From NCBI GenBank assembly GCA_013403005.1, contig JACBOA010000012.1, forward strand, positions 1 through 48,186: DNA of 48,186 nt. The letters are read 5' to 3'. The stretch's first letter is position 1, and every line of letters starts with the position of its first letter. Below, piece by piece: positions 21,101-30,902 of the stretch. The stretch is from Methanobacteriaceae archaeon (GTDB lineage: Archaea > Methanobacteriota > Methanobacteria > Methanobacteriales > Methanobacteriaceae). Below the pieces are notes generated by a model. The model was not told the origin of the DNA. It was given only the letters and a program-made list of their open reading frames with translations, and did no database searches. The position numbers and the translations under genes were made by a program.

Positions 21101-21896
21101 TCCACAAATCAACTCATTTTTAGGAGTACCACTAAAGCGTGGGACCAGTACCATCGGACTCATTGGATTGGCCAACAAGGAAGGGGGATATGATCATGAA
21201 GATCTGGAGCAGGTGGAAACACTTGCTGTGGCCTTTATAGAAGCACTCTATAACAAAAGAGCAGAAAAAAAGATAGAAAAATCCTTAAAAGAGAAAGAAA
21301 TGCTCCTAAAAGAGATACATCATAGGGTGAAAAATAATTTGTCAGTTATATCCAGCTTACTTAATCTGCAGTCGGATTATATTAAAGACAAGGATGACTT
21401 GGAATTGTTCCGTGAAACCCAGACCCGGGCAAAGTCCATGGCTCTGATACATGAAAGATTATATCAGTCTCGAGATCTTAAAAGAATAGATTTTAGTGAC
21501 TACATTAAAACATTAGCCCATGACTTATACAGGACCTATTCAGTTGATCCTCGACGGATTGAACTTAAAATGGATTTAGAAACTGTTCTATTGGATATAA
21601 ACACTTCAATCCCACTGGGTCTTATACTGAATGAACTCATATCCAATTCAATGAAATACGCATTCCCTGATGATAAAAAAGGGCAAATCAGTATAAAATT
21701 GCAATTAGAAAATGGTGACTACATACTCACGGTGAGTGATAGTGGTGTGGGATTGCCTGATGAACTAGATTTCGAAAAAACAGATTCTCTGGGGCTTCAG
21801 TTAGTGAACAGCCTGGTGGGGCAAATTGATGGAACCATAGAACTGGATAGGACTCAGGGCACTAAATTCATAGTGAAATTCCAGGAACAATACTAA
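18171..21896 (+). CDS. Large sensory histidine kinase: MEDS, five PAS, GAF, HisKA_2, HATPase
   Basis: 1241 residues from the ATG at 18171. Residues about 10-200 form a MEDS domain (KPGDHLCSLFEND, then YIVDAHTSEDVLDYL), a sensor found in methanogens and in DcmR of methylotrophs. Five PAS domains follow to about residue 870; the fourth is a longer variant containing RPCMADLLVDGD. A GAF domain precedes the kinase core. The phosphoacceptor box LKEIHHRVKNNL is of the HisKA_2 type and the ATPase has NELISNSMKYAF and DSGVGLPD. No membrane segments, so it senses inside the cell. No response regulator is adjacent. The DHp/ATPase part resembles the kinase at 31389-33191. Confidence 0.92.
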   Translation: MGERSQIYEIEDLKPGDHLCSLFENDDDHKALLTPYIRFGLEKNEKVLYIVDAHTSEDVLDYLGNDGFDVDPYLESGQLVILTVNESYMKGGVFDPDSMISMLSEETEKALKEGYPALRVTGEMSWVLKGLPGSEHLIEYEAKLNEFFGSSKALAICQYDMRLFEPEILLNVLLTHPMVVIGTRIYENFYYMPPQEYPFDIPKSILKEWMKSLKVYNDANKFRKNLLSSMRDGLIVLDADGVHQDVNDAFCKMTGFSREELIGKGFPHIYWPEGEYENIQTAFENTLKGDNREFEFIFQRKNGEKFQVIVSPSIMKDDDGNISAVFATVKDISARKITENELKESHSKLEATLKAIPDLVFEVDAEGRIYDYYSPDIDDLYVPPDVFMGKKIREVLPKDAASKILQAIEKASRKGWHKGTIYSLDLPTGRKCFELSIARKEADSSGSELFVVVARDVTLHQKNEKTLKQARDYNRSLIEVSLDPLVTIGADGKITDVNRATENVTGYSRDELIGTDFSYYFTQPEKAREGYEKVFREGVVRDYPLWIQHKDGHTTPVIYNASVYHDENGEVLGVFAAARDITQLKKAEKQLSDSQSQLNSIMEGTPIPKFVIDKHHRIIYWNKALEELSRIDAKDMIGTRNHWKAFYDKKRPCMADLLVDGDLNNLKRWYKDKYNKSKFFKGAYEALDFFPAIGEGGKWIFFTAAPITDSEGNLIGAVETLEDVTEDKKAEIALKKSEERFRAVAESAVDAVVTTDVNGVIRFFNNSLTTIFGYSPRELKGKPLTILMPHRFRSTYLKQLDKFKKCGEHRLIGKTVVTTGLKRDGTEFPFEMSLSSWKSGKKIFFTSIIRDLTEKKKAEEKIKKQIILTTSINKVLQDSLKVKKDEEVALICIRAAEELTASQFGFIMEINRKGKADTMAVTDPGWAECGIPQDEARKLTSGMDITSYWGRVIKQGKSQIVNHPEYDLDSRGVPEGHPQINSFLGVPLKRGTSTIGLIGLANKEGGYDHEDLEQVETLAVAFIEALYNKRAEKKIEKSLKEKEMLLKEIHHRVKNNLSVISSLLNLQSDYIKDKDDLELFRETQTRAKSMALIHERLYQSRDLKRIDFSDYIKTLAHDLYRTYSVDPRRIELKMDLETVLLDINTSIPLGLILNELISNSMKYAFPDDKKGQISIKLQLENGDYILTVSDSGVGLPDELDFEKTDSLGLQLVNSLVGQIDGTIELDRTQGTKFIVKFQEQY

Positions 21897-22046
21897 TAAA
21901 ATCATAATTTTCTAATGATAATACTATTATTCTTAAAACTAGAAATTCTTAAAACTAAAAACAAATTCTAAAATTAAGTTTGTTGTTTAAGTTGGTTGTC
22001 TTTTTAAGTTCAATTATTTCTAAATTAATGAAATGGTGTGGTTTAT

Positions 22047-23057
22047 ATGTACAAAATAACAGTAATACCCGGTGATGGTATAGGTCCCGAAGTTATGGAG
22101 GCTACCTTAAATATTTTGGAAGATTCTAAATTGAAATTACAATATCAAGAAGCCAGGGCAGGCTATGCTTGTTTTAAGGATGAAGGCACTACCCTCCCTG
22201 ATGAGACAGTGGAAATGGCTAAAAATTCTGATGCAACTCTCTTCGGAGCAGTTACCTCTGTCCCGGAAAAGAAAGCCACTGGTTCTATATTAGCCCTCAG
22301 GAAAAAATTGGGACTATATGCTAATTTAAGGCCAGTAAAATCATATCCTGGGATAGAATCACTTTACAGTGATCTGGACCTATTAATTATTAGGGAGAAC
22401 AGTGAAGGTCTTTACTCTCAAATCGAAGAATACACTGAAGAAGGGGCCACTGCCCTACGGGTCATCACTCGAAAGGCATCAGAACGTATTTCTCGGGTGG
22501 CATTTGAAGAAGCTCTTAAAAGAGGAAGAACGAAGGTAACTGCAGTTCATAAGGCCAACGTGCTTAGAAAAACTGATGGAGTCTTCAGAGAATCCTTTTG
22601 GAAAATTGCAGATGAATATAAAGATTCAGAGGGTATTGATGCTGATGAGTTATATGTGGATGCCGCTGCCATGTTCCTAGTCACTGATCCCCACCGGTTC
22701 CAGGTAATGGTAACCACCAACCTCTTTGGCGATATCCTATCAGATGAAGGAGCTGGACTGGTAGGAGGTCTGGGAATGGCACCATCAGCTAATATTGGTG
22801 ATGATAATGGATTATTCGAACCAGTGCATGGTTCAGCCCCGGACATTGCAGGGAAAGGTATAGCCAACCCTGCTGCCATGATACTATCAGCCTGCCTCAT
22901 GTTCAATTTCCTGGGAGAGCATCAGGAGGCTTATAAATTGGAACAGGCATTGATAAAGGTTCTTGAAGATGGTAAATATCTCACACCCGACCTGGGGGGA
23001 GCATCCACTACCCTGGAGATGGCTCGAGCAGTAGGAAAAATTTTCAAAGAAATTTAA
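22047..23057 (+). CDS. Isopropylmalate/homoisocitrate dehydrogenase family enzyme
   Basis: 336 residues from the ATG at 22047 (GGTGTGG upstream; a GTG at 22038 is less likely). Oxidative decarboxylation of a 2-hydroxy-3-carboxy acid with NAD(P). Family marks: VIPGDGIGPEV, LRKKLGLYANLRP with substrate arginines, RENSEGLYS, NLFGDILSDEGAGLVGGLG with the metal aspartates, and GSAPDIAGKGIANP for the nucleotide. Methanogens have two such paralogues, one for leucine (LeuB) and one for coenzyme B and 2-oxosuberate (AksF); motifs visible here do not decide which. Confidence 0.9.
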   Translation: MYKITVIPGDGIGPEVMEATLNILEDSKLKLQYQEARAGYACFKDEGTTLPDETVEMAKNSDATLFGAVTSVPEKKATGSILALRKKLGLYANLRPVKSYPGIESLYSDLDLLIIRENSEGLYSQIEEYTEEGATALRVITRKASERISRVAFEEALKRGRTKVTAVHKANVLRKTDGVFRESFWKIADEYKDSEGIDADELYVDAAAMFLVTDPHRFQVMVTTNLFGDILSDEGAGLVGGLGMAPSANIGDDNGLFEPVHGSAPDIAGKGIANPAAMILSACLMFNFLGEHQEAYKLEQALIKVLEDGKYLTPDLGGASTTLEMARAVGKIFKEI

Positions 23058-23406
23058 GTTAAATTTAAGTAATTCACCAGTGGGGATGAAGTTAAGTGAT
23101 GTCCTATAAGATGGAATGAAAATAATCATTATTTCCACTAAACCTGGGGGGAATAATAAATCATTAAGAGTCCTAAATGAAAAGAAAGGTCCATGCAGGG
23201 CTGTTAAAAGGAGATATAGTAACTTTTATATGTCTCCCTTTATCATAATTCATTAATAAGAAAGGGTCTATTAGAACAGTGTATGGCTGTTTTTAACCTG
23301 GTTTTCATTTTAGAAAACTGGTTAACAATATTAATTAGAACTACCCTTTTTCAGCATTTAAAATATTGTTTTAGATGTTCATAACTTTTTTAGAGGTGTA
23401 AAGACT
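23058..23406. other. Intergenic region with an inverted repeat upstream of fbp
   Basis: No gene seen. At about 23207-23241 there is an imperfect inverted repeat, AAGGAGATATA paired with TATATGTCTCCCTT, which could be the terminator of the upstream gene or a structure in the fbp leader. A tandem AAATTTAAGT duplication lies just after the upstream stop codon (23050-23070). Confidence 0.4.
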
Positions 23407-24500
<1,094 letters not shown>

Positions 24501-24504
<4 letters not shown>

Positions 24505-24595
24505 ATCTCCACAATTAGTAGAGATTTATAAGCAGAGATTTCAATTATTTTGGAGCTTCATATAAAGCCCCAAAATAACCATTACCTTTTTTTTT
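24501..24595 (+). terminator. Double hairpin and T-tract after fbp
   Basis: Two successive hairpins: ATAAATCTC/GAGATTTAT (24501-24509 with 24521-24529, overlapping the stop codon) and TTATTTTGG/CCAAAATAA (24545-24553 with 24570-24578), the second followed by nine T residues at 24587-24595. Confidence 0.65.
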
Positions 24596-24867
24596 GGAAC
24601 TTCAAATCATTTATTAGTGACTATAACTTTTTAAGAGAATAAAAATTCTTTCTAGAGTATTTTCTCATCAAATTTTCTCATCAAAAATAAAAAATTAGAC
24701 CTGATGAATCATAATTAGAATCATAATCATCTTTAATGTAACCGTCTTTAATAACAATCCATTAAAGATTCCATCTATTTTCATCTATTTCCATCCAAAT
24801 ATAATAAATCATCTCCCAGGTTTTCTAATTGACTTTGCTACTAATAAATCATTCAATTGGTTAATTG

Positions 24868-25539
24868 TTATTGTTTATTCAACTTTTTTTTATCCAACCT
24901 TGAAATATAAGCTGGTATGTCCAGGATGTGTTTGGTTTTATCAATGATTACACCGTCACTGGTAGCTACTATGCCCTCCAGATCCCGGGATAACCTGATG
25001 AGTTCCTGGTCCACATGGGCAGATGTTTGTGCATCCCCGGGAACTTGATGGTATTTCAAGATCTCATGGGTAGTTCTGGCCAGCTCCCCACTCAAACTCA
25101 CCGGACTGTCATAGAAAAAGAGCACCTTGGCTGGTTTGAAAATCTTCAAAAGGGAGATAATAGAATTTAGAGCATCTCTGGTGATCTTATTTTCTTTATA
25201 TTTTCCAAAAACGGCTTTAATATCCCGGGTAACTCCATCATCACATTTGAACAGAAATTCATCTTCTCCTCTGCAGATGGTTTCTGTGGTGATGAGAACA
25301 TTGTAACCATCCACCAGGACACATTTATTCTTAATATCGGATAGGAGAACCAGTTTACTTTTTCGACTATCCATTTTTTCCTTTGAAAAAGCAGTGCGGT
25401 TTAGATAGTTTCTCTGGGTTTCATCCAGGAGGTAATGATCACCCACAAACTTCAAAGCACTGGTTCTGGGAAAACCACGATCTAATAAGTATTTAAAATC
25501 TTTTTTAGCCTCTTTTAGAGCAGGGTCATGAAAATTCAT
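24868..25539 (-). CDS. DUF434 protein with nuclease-like C-terminal domain
   Basis: 223 residues. The N-terminal third (DPALKEAKKDFKYLLDRGFPRTSALKFVGDHY in overview, residues 5-36) is typical of DUF434; the rest begins with VLVDGYNVLIT and continues with FFYDSPVS and ATSDGVIID, an arrangement of aspartates like PIN/NYN-type RNase folds. Conserved in methanogens; function not established, RNA processing is a guess from the fold. No clear Shine-Dalgarno; the ATG at 25539 is the only reasonable start. Confidence 0.75.
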   Translation of the reverse strand: MNFHDPALKEAKKDFKYLLDRGFPRTSALKFVGDHYLLDETQRNYLNRTAFSKEKMDSRKSKLVLLSDIKNKCVLVDGYNVLITTETICRGEDEFLFKCDDGVTRDIKAVFGKYKENKITRDALNSIISLLKIFKPAKVLFFYDSPVSLSGELARTTHEILKYHQVPGDAQTSAHVDQELIRLSRDLEGIVATSDGVIIDKTKHILDIPAYISRLDKKKLNKQ

Positions 25540-25714
25540 CTGAATCTACTTAATGTATTTATTTTGTTTATCCTTAAATCTTACATTTATCAGTGAATCT
25601 TTAAAACTCCATATCATCCAGATTACCAGTCACATATTCCAGTCACATATACCAGATCTATCATCCTGTCCCGTTGTATAGGTGATATTTTTTATCCGAA
25701 AATTCCAGATACCA

Positions 25715-25754
25715 CTTATCTAGGCTTATCTAGGCTTATATAGGTTTATCTAGA
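25715..25754. repeat. 10-bp repeat, four copies
   Basis: CTTATCTAGG, CTTATCTAGG, CTTATATAGG and TTTATCTAGA in tandem. It lies in a gap that also contains a 13-bp tandem duplication at 25626-25651. Confidence 0.8.
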
Positions 25755-26250
25755 GGGGAACTTATGTATATGACTGTGAATTGAAAATGAGGCTTTTGTT
25801 TTTAAAGAAATTGTAAGTTGCCTGGAACCAACATCCCCTCCTCGGTAAGTATCCAAACCCATAAATGCCCGAGGCATATGCATCACATAAACCGCTTTTT
25901 CCACATCTTCTGGTTGTGGGGAGGCTTTCCAGTTCTTATTCCAGGGTGGGAAGTGTTTTTGCATAATTAAACCAGTCTTCAAGGCGTTTCCAACCATGAA
26001 GTGAAGATAATAAACCCTATCTGCTGTTTTTGAAATTCACCATAGGGAGCCTCCAGCTGGCATCGGTCCCTAATTCGATGGATAGTCCGGCATGATATCT
26101 GTGCCAATAAATTCATATCTTTCTATTCTAAGCTTACTCGTCGATAAATTTTCAGTGTAGTTATATTTTGATGTGATTTTATTGAATAATGGGGTCGAAG
26201 CTGGGGTCGAAGCATTTAAAATCAGTATTTTCCATGACAGAGAGCTGGTA
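25746..26250 (-). pseudogene. Probable decayed coding region, unrecognised
   Basis: On the minus strand several protein-like pieces lie in different frames: one containing SKLRIERYEFIGTDIMPDYP ends at a stop near 26070, a second frame gives GTDASWRLP, and an 83-codon open frame (25746-25997) contains WNKNWKASPQPEDVEKAVYV and GGDVGSRQLTISLKTKAS. These would join into one polypeptide if one or two frameshifts are corrected. I do not recognise the family. An alternative is that only the 83-codon frame is a gene. Confidence 0.35.
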
Positions 26251-26527
26251 GATGTCAGAGGATTGGTAATGGTGGAAATAATCCACCAGAAAATTCAGTA
26301 TAAAATCAGGCTGCACTATAAAATCAGCTCTATAACCAGATTACAATCTACAGGTAAGGTATATCCACCCATTTACAACAGCATCTACCTCCAATTACTG
26401 GGTAAGTTCAAGTAATCGCTGATATTTTCATGGGATTCCATGGAAGCAGTGGTGAATTTATTGTCATGTCTTACAATTTTTTATTTTTCCTAGATATTTT
26501 TTATAGAGCATATCTGGTTAGGAAGGT

Positions 26528-26770
26528 TTATTCATTGATTATAAGGTCATGCTGAAGGCGCACTGCATCCAGAAGGCCGTGTGCATAGGTTATGCACCCG
26601 AAAGAAGTTAGATAATCCTTCTGTTCCAAGTAATATCTGGTATCATCCCGGTAATTTTTGGCCAGTTCTACTATTTTTTCTTCTTTACTATGGACTTTTA
26701 CAGACTCGATTTCTTCCAAATTTTTTCCAAAAAGCTCTAAATCCTTCTCTATTCTTTCTATCGCGTCCAT
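26528..26770 (-). CDS. DUF357 family protein
   Basis: 80 residues, all-helical and acidic. It matches the short archaeal DUF357 pattern: a charged first helix, then AKNYRDDTRYYLEQKDYLTSF (residues about 42-62) and a last helix ITYAHGLLDAVR. The fold is HEPN- or TPR-like; function unknown. It lies 35 bases downstream of the CDP-alcohol phosphatidyltransferase gene and is probably co-transcribed with it, an arrangement that would fit a conserved archaeal pairing. Confidence 0.75.
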   Translation of the reverse strand: MDAIERIEKDLELFGKNLEEIESVKVHSKEEKIVELAKNYRDDTRYYLEQKDYLTSFGCITYAHGLLDAVRLQHDLIINE

Positions 26771-26805
26771 ATTACCACAATAATGTTTATTTATGTTTAT
26801 TTTTT

Positions 26806-27384
26806 TTAATTTAAGTTTTTCAATTCTTTCCAGGAGTGATAAATCCGTTGCACGACTGTGATGTATCCCAGGATCACTATTAGCAGAATGGCCAGTGACA
26901 TGAAGAAGTTGGGATTAAAGAAGTATCCCAGAAATGCACCGCCTAATATTATGAAGAGGCGTTCTGCTCGCTCTGCAATTCCCACGTCACATTTTATTCC
27001 TTCTACTTCAGCCCGGGCACGAACATAGCTCACACTCATGGAGGCTAAAAGTGCCAGAATTCCCCAGAACCAGTCAACATAGCCTCCGTATATGATTCCA
27101 ATGATTATGAAGGCGTCTGCAAATCGGTCGGATGTTGAATCAAGGAATCCTCCGAATTTGCTCTTGGTGTTGTTGTTCCGGGCCACAGCCCCGTCAATAA
27201 CATCGAAAAATCCACTAAGGAGTATGAGAAGGGCACCCGTAAGAAGGTATTTCTGGGAGAATGCGTATGCTGCCAATAAACTCACCAGTAATCCAATGAT
27301 GGTGAGGATGTTAGGATGCACTCCGATTTTACTGGCCAGGGGAGTGATTAATTTCTGGAATTGGGGCCTTACTTTGTTGAGCAT
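26806..27384 (-). CDS. CDP-alcohol phosphatidyltransferase, probable archaetidylinositol phosphate synthase
   Basis: 192 residues with about five or six membrane helices. The catalytic signature D-G-x2-A-R-x8-G-x3-D-x3-D is complete (DGAVARNNNTKSKFGGFLDSTSD). Enzymes of this family join a CDP-archaeol or CDP-diacylglycerol head to an alcohol; the methanogen member of this length is archaetidylinositol phosphate synthase, which uses inositol 1-phosphate. Substrate is inferred from family, not seen. GTGGTGTT precedes the ATG. Confidence 0.88.
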   Translation of the reverse strand: MLNKVRPQFQKLITPLASKIGVHPNILTIIGLLVSLLAAYAFSQKYLLTGALLILLSGFFDVIDGAVARNNNTKSKFGGFLDSTSDRFADAFIIIGIIYGGYVDWFWGILALLASMSVSYVRARAEVEGIKCDVGIAERAERLFIILGGAFLGYFFNPNFFMSLAILLIVILGYITVVQRIYHSWKELKNLN

Positions 27385-27451
27385 GGTATTAACACCACAT
27401 TAGGTAATTTAGAAGTTTACATTTGTTTTTATAATATTATCTATAATTTTA

Positions 27452-27850
27452 ATGGAAGGTATTAGGTTAGGGTATTACTATATGGATTACTTTTTTTTGG
27501 AGAAAACTTTTATTAAGATAAAACTTTTATTAAGATTTTCCTTAAAATATCCATCCTCACGATTAAGTACAGTAATTTTGGTTTTACTTTCAGGATTCTT
27601 ATCTAAAATTTTCTCTGCACTTATGGCAGAAATGTGCCTGTATTTATCCTTTTATTTTATCATAGTTTCGCATTTTGGACAAAGTGTTTTCAGACTTGAT
27701 TCATTTATACATGTTATTTCATATTCTACTTTTTTAAGTAACATCATATGCTATAGTTTAATTTACACCCTATTTTTTAACTTAACATCAGGTTCAATTA
27801 ACATTATTCTTTTTGGTAATAATATTTTTTTTAAATTTTTAATACAGTAA
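27452..27850 (+). CDS. Hydrophobic open reading frame, doubtful gene
   Basis: 132 codons encoding three or four hydrophobic segments rich in Phe, Leu and Ser. Doubt comes from a perfect 17-bp tandem duplication within the 5' part (27503-27536), which would have shifted the frame if an ancestral gene existed, from no Shine-Dalgarno and from no recognisable family. It may be noncoding AT-rich DNA or a recently altered membrane protein gene. Confidence 0.3.
   Translation: MEGIRLGYYYMDYFFLEKTFIKIKLLLRFSLKYPSSRLSTVILVLLSGFLSKIFSALMAEMCLYLSFYFIIVSHFGQSVFRLDSFIHVISYSTFLSNIICYSLIYTLFFNLTSGSINIILFGNNIFFKFLIQ
27503..27536. repeat. 17-bp perfect tandem duplication
   Basis: AAAACTTTTATTAAGAT twice in tandem. 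The unit length is not a multiple of three, so it bears on whether the overlapping reading frame is real. Confidence 0.85.
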
Positions 27851-28004
27851 ATCTTTAAATAGGGTCAAAAATCAACCTCTATACAAAAATCAGAGACATT
27901 AAAGTGCCAATTGAAGGGTACCATTTAATGGTTTTAGTTGCATTATTCAGTTCAATTGGTGGGAGAGATTTACATCCACTATCAAAAGTACAGGAAATAG
28001 TAAA

Positions 28005-29531
28005 ATGAACACGGAATTTCTAAAAGACAAGGAAATAATCGTAGCCTCTAACCGAGGACCAGTAGTATTTAAAAAAGACGCAAAAACTGGAAAAATAGAA
28101 CTGATAAGGGGTGCCGGAGGAATAGTAGGGTCAATGATACCCTTTCTTGAAAAAACACATGGCACATGGGTATCATCCGCCATTGGAGAATGCGATGATT
28201 ACATGAACAACAAATACCATGGAAAAGTACCGGTACCATTAGAAAACCCGGAATATTATGTTCAATTCGTCAAAACAGAAGAAGATGTTTATAATAAATT
28301 TAATGGAAAATTTGCCAATCCATTATTATGGTTTATTCATCACTCCATGTGGTTTTCACCCTATTCACCCTGTGGGGATGATGAACTACACCAGGCATGG
28401 GATTCCTACAGTTATGTGAACTCCAGATTTGCAGAGACCATTGGGAACGATATTTCCATGTCAGATAAAACACCAATTGTAATGTTACAGGATTATCATA
28501 TTTATTTAACACCCAAAATGATACGGGAGAACCATCCTGACGTTCTCATGAGTCAATTCGTTCACATACCTTTCCCCTCACCAGAAATATTCCAGCAGCT
28601 ACCCAACTACATGCAAACCGAGATATTAACCAGCATTCTCACTAACAATGTTCTAGGATTTCATATCCCGCGTTATATGAACAATTTCCTGCAAACCATT
28701 AAACTGATTTTACCCGAAGCTACAGTGGATGATTTAACAGGAGATATTTTATATAACGGCCACATCTGTCATGTGAGAACCTATCCCATTAGCATTGATA
28801 GAGAAACACTCACCAGACACGGTCAAAGCCCCCAAGTCATAGCCAAGAAGGTTGAAGTGGATGAAATGATTGGGGACTGCAAGTTAATCTACCGGACCGA
28901 CCGTGCAGACCTATCCAAGAATATTATACGGGGATTCCAGGCCTATGACATGTTCCTGGATAAGTATCCTGACTGGAGGGGTAAGGTTAAATTTGTGGCC
29001 ACCTTAATGCCATCCAGACAGGATATAAAGATTTACAGGGAATACACTGATAATATAAGGGATATAGTGAAAGAAATCAATGAAAAATATGGTACTCCAG
29101 ATTGGGAGCCAATTAAATACATTTGTAGGGGAGATTACGACTTGGTAGTTGCTCTTTTAAAAAGATACGATGTCTTGATGGTTAACCCCATCCTGGATGG
29201 GATGAACATCGTGGCCAAGGAGGGCAGCGTCCTCAATGAGAACAATGGAGTATTAGTCCTTTCCACCGGGGCCGGGTGTTATGAAGAGTTAAAAGATGGT
29301 GCAGTATGCATTAATCCCTACGATCTAAGACAAACTGCAGAGGCCATTGACACGGCTCTGTTAATGGATGAAGAATCCAAATCCCAGCTCCTTAGTGAGG
29401 CGAGGGCAGCCATCCAGAGAAATGATCTAAGTAAATGGGTGGGTGATCAATTAAATGATATGGAGAGGGTTATCCTGGAAAAACAGAAACTTAAATCAGA
29501 AAAGGGTGGAGAAGCTATTCGGATGAATTAA
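28005..29531 (+). CDS. GT20 glycosyltransferase, trehalose-6-phosphate synthase-like
   Basis: 508 residues, GT-B fold family that transfers glucose from UDP- or ADP-glucose to a sugar or polyol phosphate. Seen: N-terminal ASNRGPVVF and RGAGGIVGS, QDYHIYLTP, HIPFPSPEIFQQLP (the substrate loop), and the C-terminal NPILDGMNIVAKEG and STGAGCYEEL. The sugar-nucleotide site reads RTDRADLSKNIIRG rather than the classical DRLDYSKG of OtsA; this variant is shared with GT20 subfamilies making other products (VldE-like, glucosylglycerol phosphate-like), so the acceptor may not be glucose 6-phosphate. No trehalose phosphatase is adjacent. A GHMP kinase follows 146 bases later. Confidence 0.85.
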   Translation: MNTEFLKDKEIIVASNRGPVVFKKDAKTGKIELIRGAGGIVGSMIPFLEKTHGTWVSSAIGECDDYMNNKYHGKVPVPLENPEYYVQFVKTEEDVYNKFNGKFANPLLWFIHHSMWFSPYSPCGDDELHQAWDSYSYVNSRFAETIGNDISMSDKTPIVMLQDYHIYLTPKMIRENHPDVLMSQFVHIPFPSPEIFQQLPNYMQTEILTSILTNNVLGFHIPRYMNNFLQTIKLILPEATVDDLTGDILYNGHICHVRTYPISIDRETLTRHGQSPQVIAKKVEVDEMIGDCKLIYRTDRADLSKNIIRGFQAYDMFLDKYPDWRGKVKFVATLMPSRQDIKIYREYTDNIRDIVKEINEKYGTPDWEPIKYICRGDYDLVVALLKRYDVLMVNPILDGMNIVAKEGSVLNENNGVLVLSTGAGCYEELKDGAVCINPYDLRQTAEAIDTALLMDEESKSQLLSEARAAIQRNDLSKWVGDQLNDMERVILEKQKLKSEKGGEAIRMN

Positions 29532-29677
29532 ATGTTTCTGTGAGGATGAATAGGGAAAAACATATTCTTTAAATTCACGGTAATAATACATGATTTAAAG
29601 CACCTTTTAAAAGATTATCCCAGTAAGATCATTATATTTGTAATTAGGTTATATTTGGATTGGGAGAGACTATTTCA

Positions 29678-30850
29678 ATGTCAATTCAACTCCACGAATC
29701 ACTGGAAGCTGCCCTGAAGAGGAAGGCCATCCCCTGTGTCACGGCCTACAACCGGATCGATGGTCCGGGATCCAGCCTGGATTTAAACGAATTTCAGCAA
29801 ACCTTCTGGAAATTACCATACCTAACAGATAGCGATCTTCCCTCCTGGAAAATATCAGAATTACCAGTTAAAGATGATCCTGCCTGCAAATGGACTGAGA
29901 AACTTCCCAGAACCGTGGGCATAACCATAAACACCGGGACTAAAATCGAAGCATATCCCTTTGAACCAGACCTTATAGGTGTCAAATCTGTTGATTACGG
30001 GACAGAGGTCACTGCCACTCCTGGAGAAGTGATCCCGATTGCTGAAAACTGGTTACTTAAAATTATGGAAATATTCAACCTCAAAGGGGTTATGTTTGTT
30101 TTAAAGAATTTAAGGGAAGGTATACACTCTTCAGGATTGGGAGGATCATCAACCGCCACCATTGGAGTTTGCATCCTGGCTAATGAATTAGCAGGGAGGC
30201 CATTCACCGGCACCCAACTCATTTCTATGGCAGCACGACTGGAACAGGGATTGGGTTTGAGTATCACCGGAACCCAGGAACAATCCAATGTAATTTTTGG
30301 TGGGGTTACAGATTATGTATGGTTCCCATGGGGAATACCAGGCCATCCAGGCACAGGATACGGTGAATCATTAAGATACCAACTCCTAAAACCATCTGAA
30401 TACAGTCTCTTGGAGGAAAGGATGGCTATTTTTCATTCAGGACATCACCGTGAAAGTGCCAATGTTAACGCAGTATGGATGGCAGCACTTTTAACTGAAA
30501 AAGGATATAAACTGCATTCAGAGAAGATGCAGTTAGCCTACACCTATCGTGAGGCATTGAGACTTAAAAAGTGGGATCATGTTTTCAAATCCATAGAAAA
30601 ATATCGTGATTTACGAATAAAACTGTGTAAAGATTACATGACAAGTTCCTGGGATTTACTGGAACGAGCACACCATTATAATTCTACAATTTTCCCTTTG
30701 GGAGCTGGTGGGGGTGGTGGAGTTCTTTTATTCTCCCCAGATCCCCTCAACTTGCAGGAATTGCGAGATGATCTTAAAGGAGATTACCGGGAAATACCAT
30801 TCAAAATACGATCTAAGGGTCATGAAATCAGTAATGTTAATTTAGATTGA
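29678..30850 (+). CDS. GHMP-family sugar kinase
   Basis: 390 residues from the ATG at 29678 (GGGAGAG upstream; a TTG at 29660 is also open). The ATP loop reads HSSGLGGSSTATIGVCILAN, the GHMP motif 2 with an extra Gly, and the C-terminal motif 3 is GAGGGGGVLLF. Length and the HRESANVN region resemble the kinases grouped with heptose 7-phosphate and fucose kinases. The N-terminal 90 residues form an unusual acidic/aromatic extension. Its position after a GT20 enzyme suggests a shared sugar pathway, but the substrate is unknown. Confidence 0.82.
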   Translation: MSIQLHESLEAALKRKAIPCVTAYNRIDGPGSSLDLNEFQQTFWKLPYLTDSDLPSWKISELPVKDDPACKWTEKLPRTVGITINTGTKIEAYPFEPDLIGVKSVDYGTEVTATPGEVIPIAENWLLKIMEIFNLKGVMFVLKNLREGIHSSGLGGSSTATIGVCILANELAGRPFTGTQLISMAARLEQGLGLSITGTQEQSNVIFGGVTDYVWFPWGIPGHPGTGYGESLRYQLLKPSEYSLLEERMAIFHSGHHRESANVNAVWMAALLTEKGYKLHSEKMQLAYTYREALRLKKWDHVFKSIEKYRDLRIKLCKDYMTSSWDLLERAHHYNSTIFPLGAGGGGGVLLFSPDPLNLQELRDDLKGDYREIPFKIRSKGHEISNVNLD

Positions 30851-30902
30851 CCTAATAATTTCATATGTAATTTCCTAATTTAATCCTCATGATTTAATTG
30901 TT

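Noticed and set aside
25715..25754. Four 10-bp repeats considered as iterons of an origin
   Set aside because: No replication gene, AT-rich unwinding element or ORB-like sequence alongside; better explained by the general short-duplication pattern.
26173..26415. Plus-strand 80-codon frame
   Set aside because: Overlaps the decayed minus-strand region, contains a near-tandem duplication (GGGGTCGAAGC twice) and has no family features.
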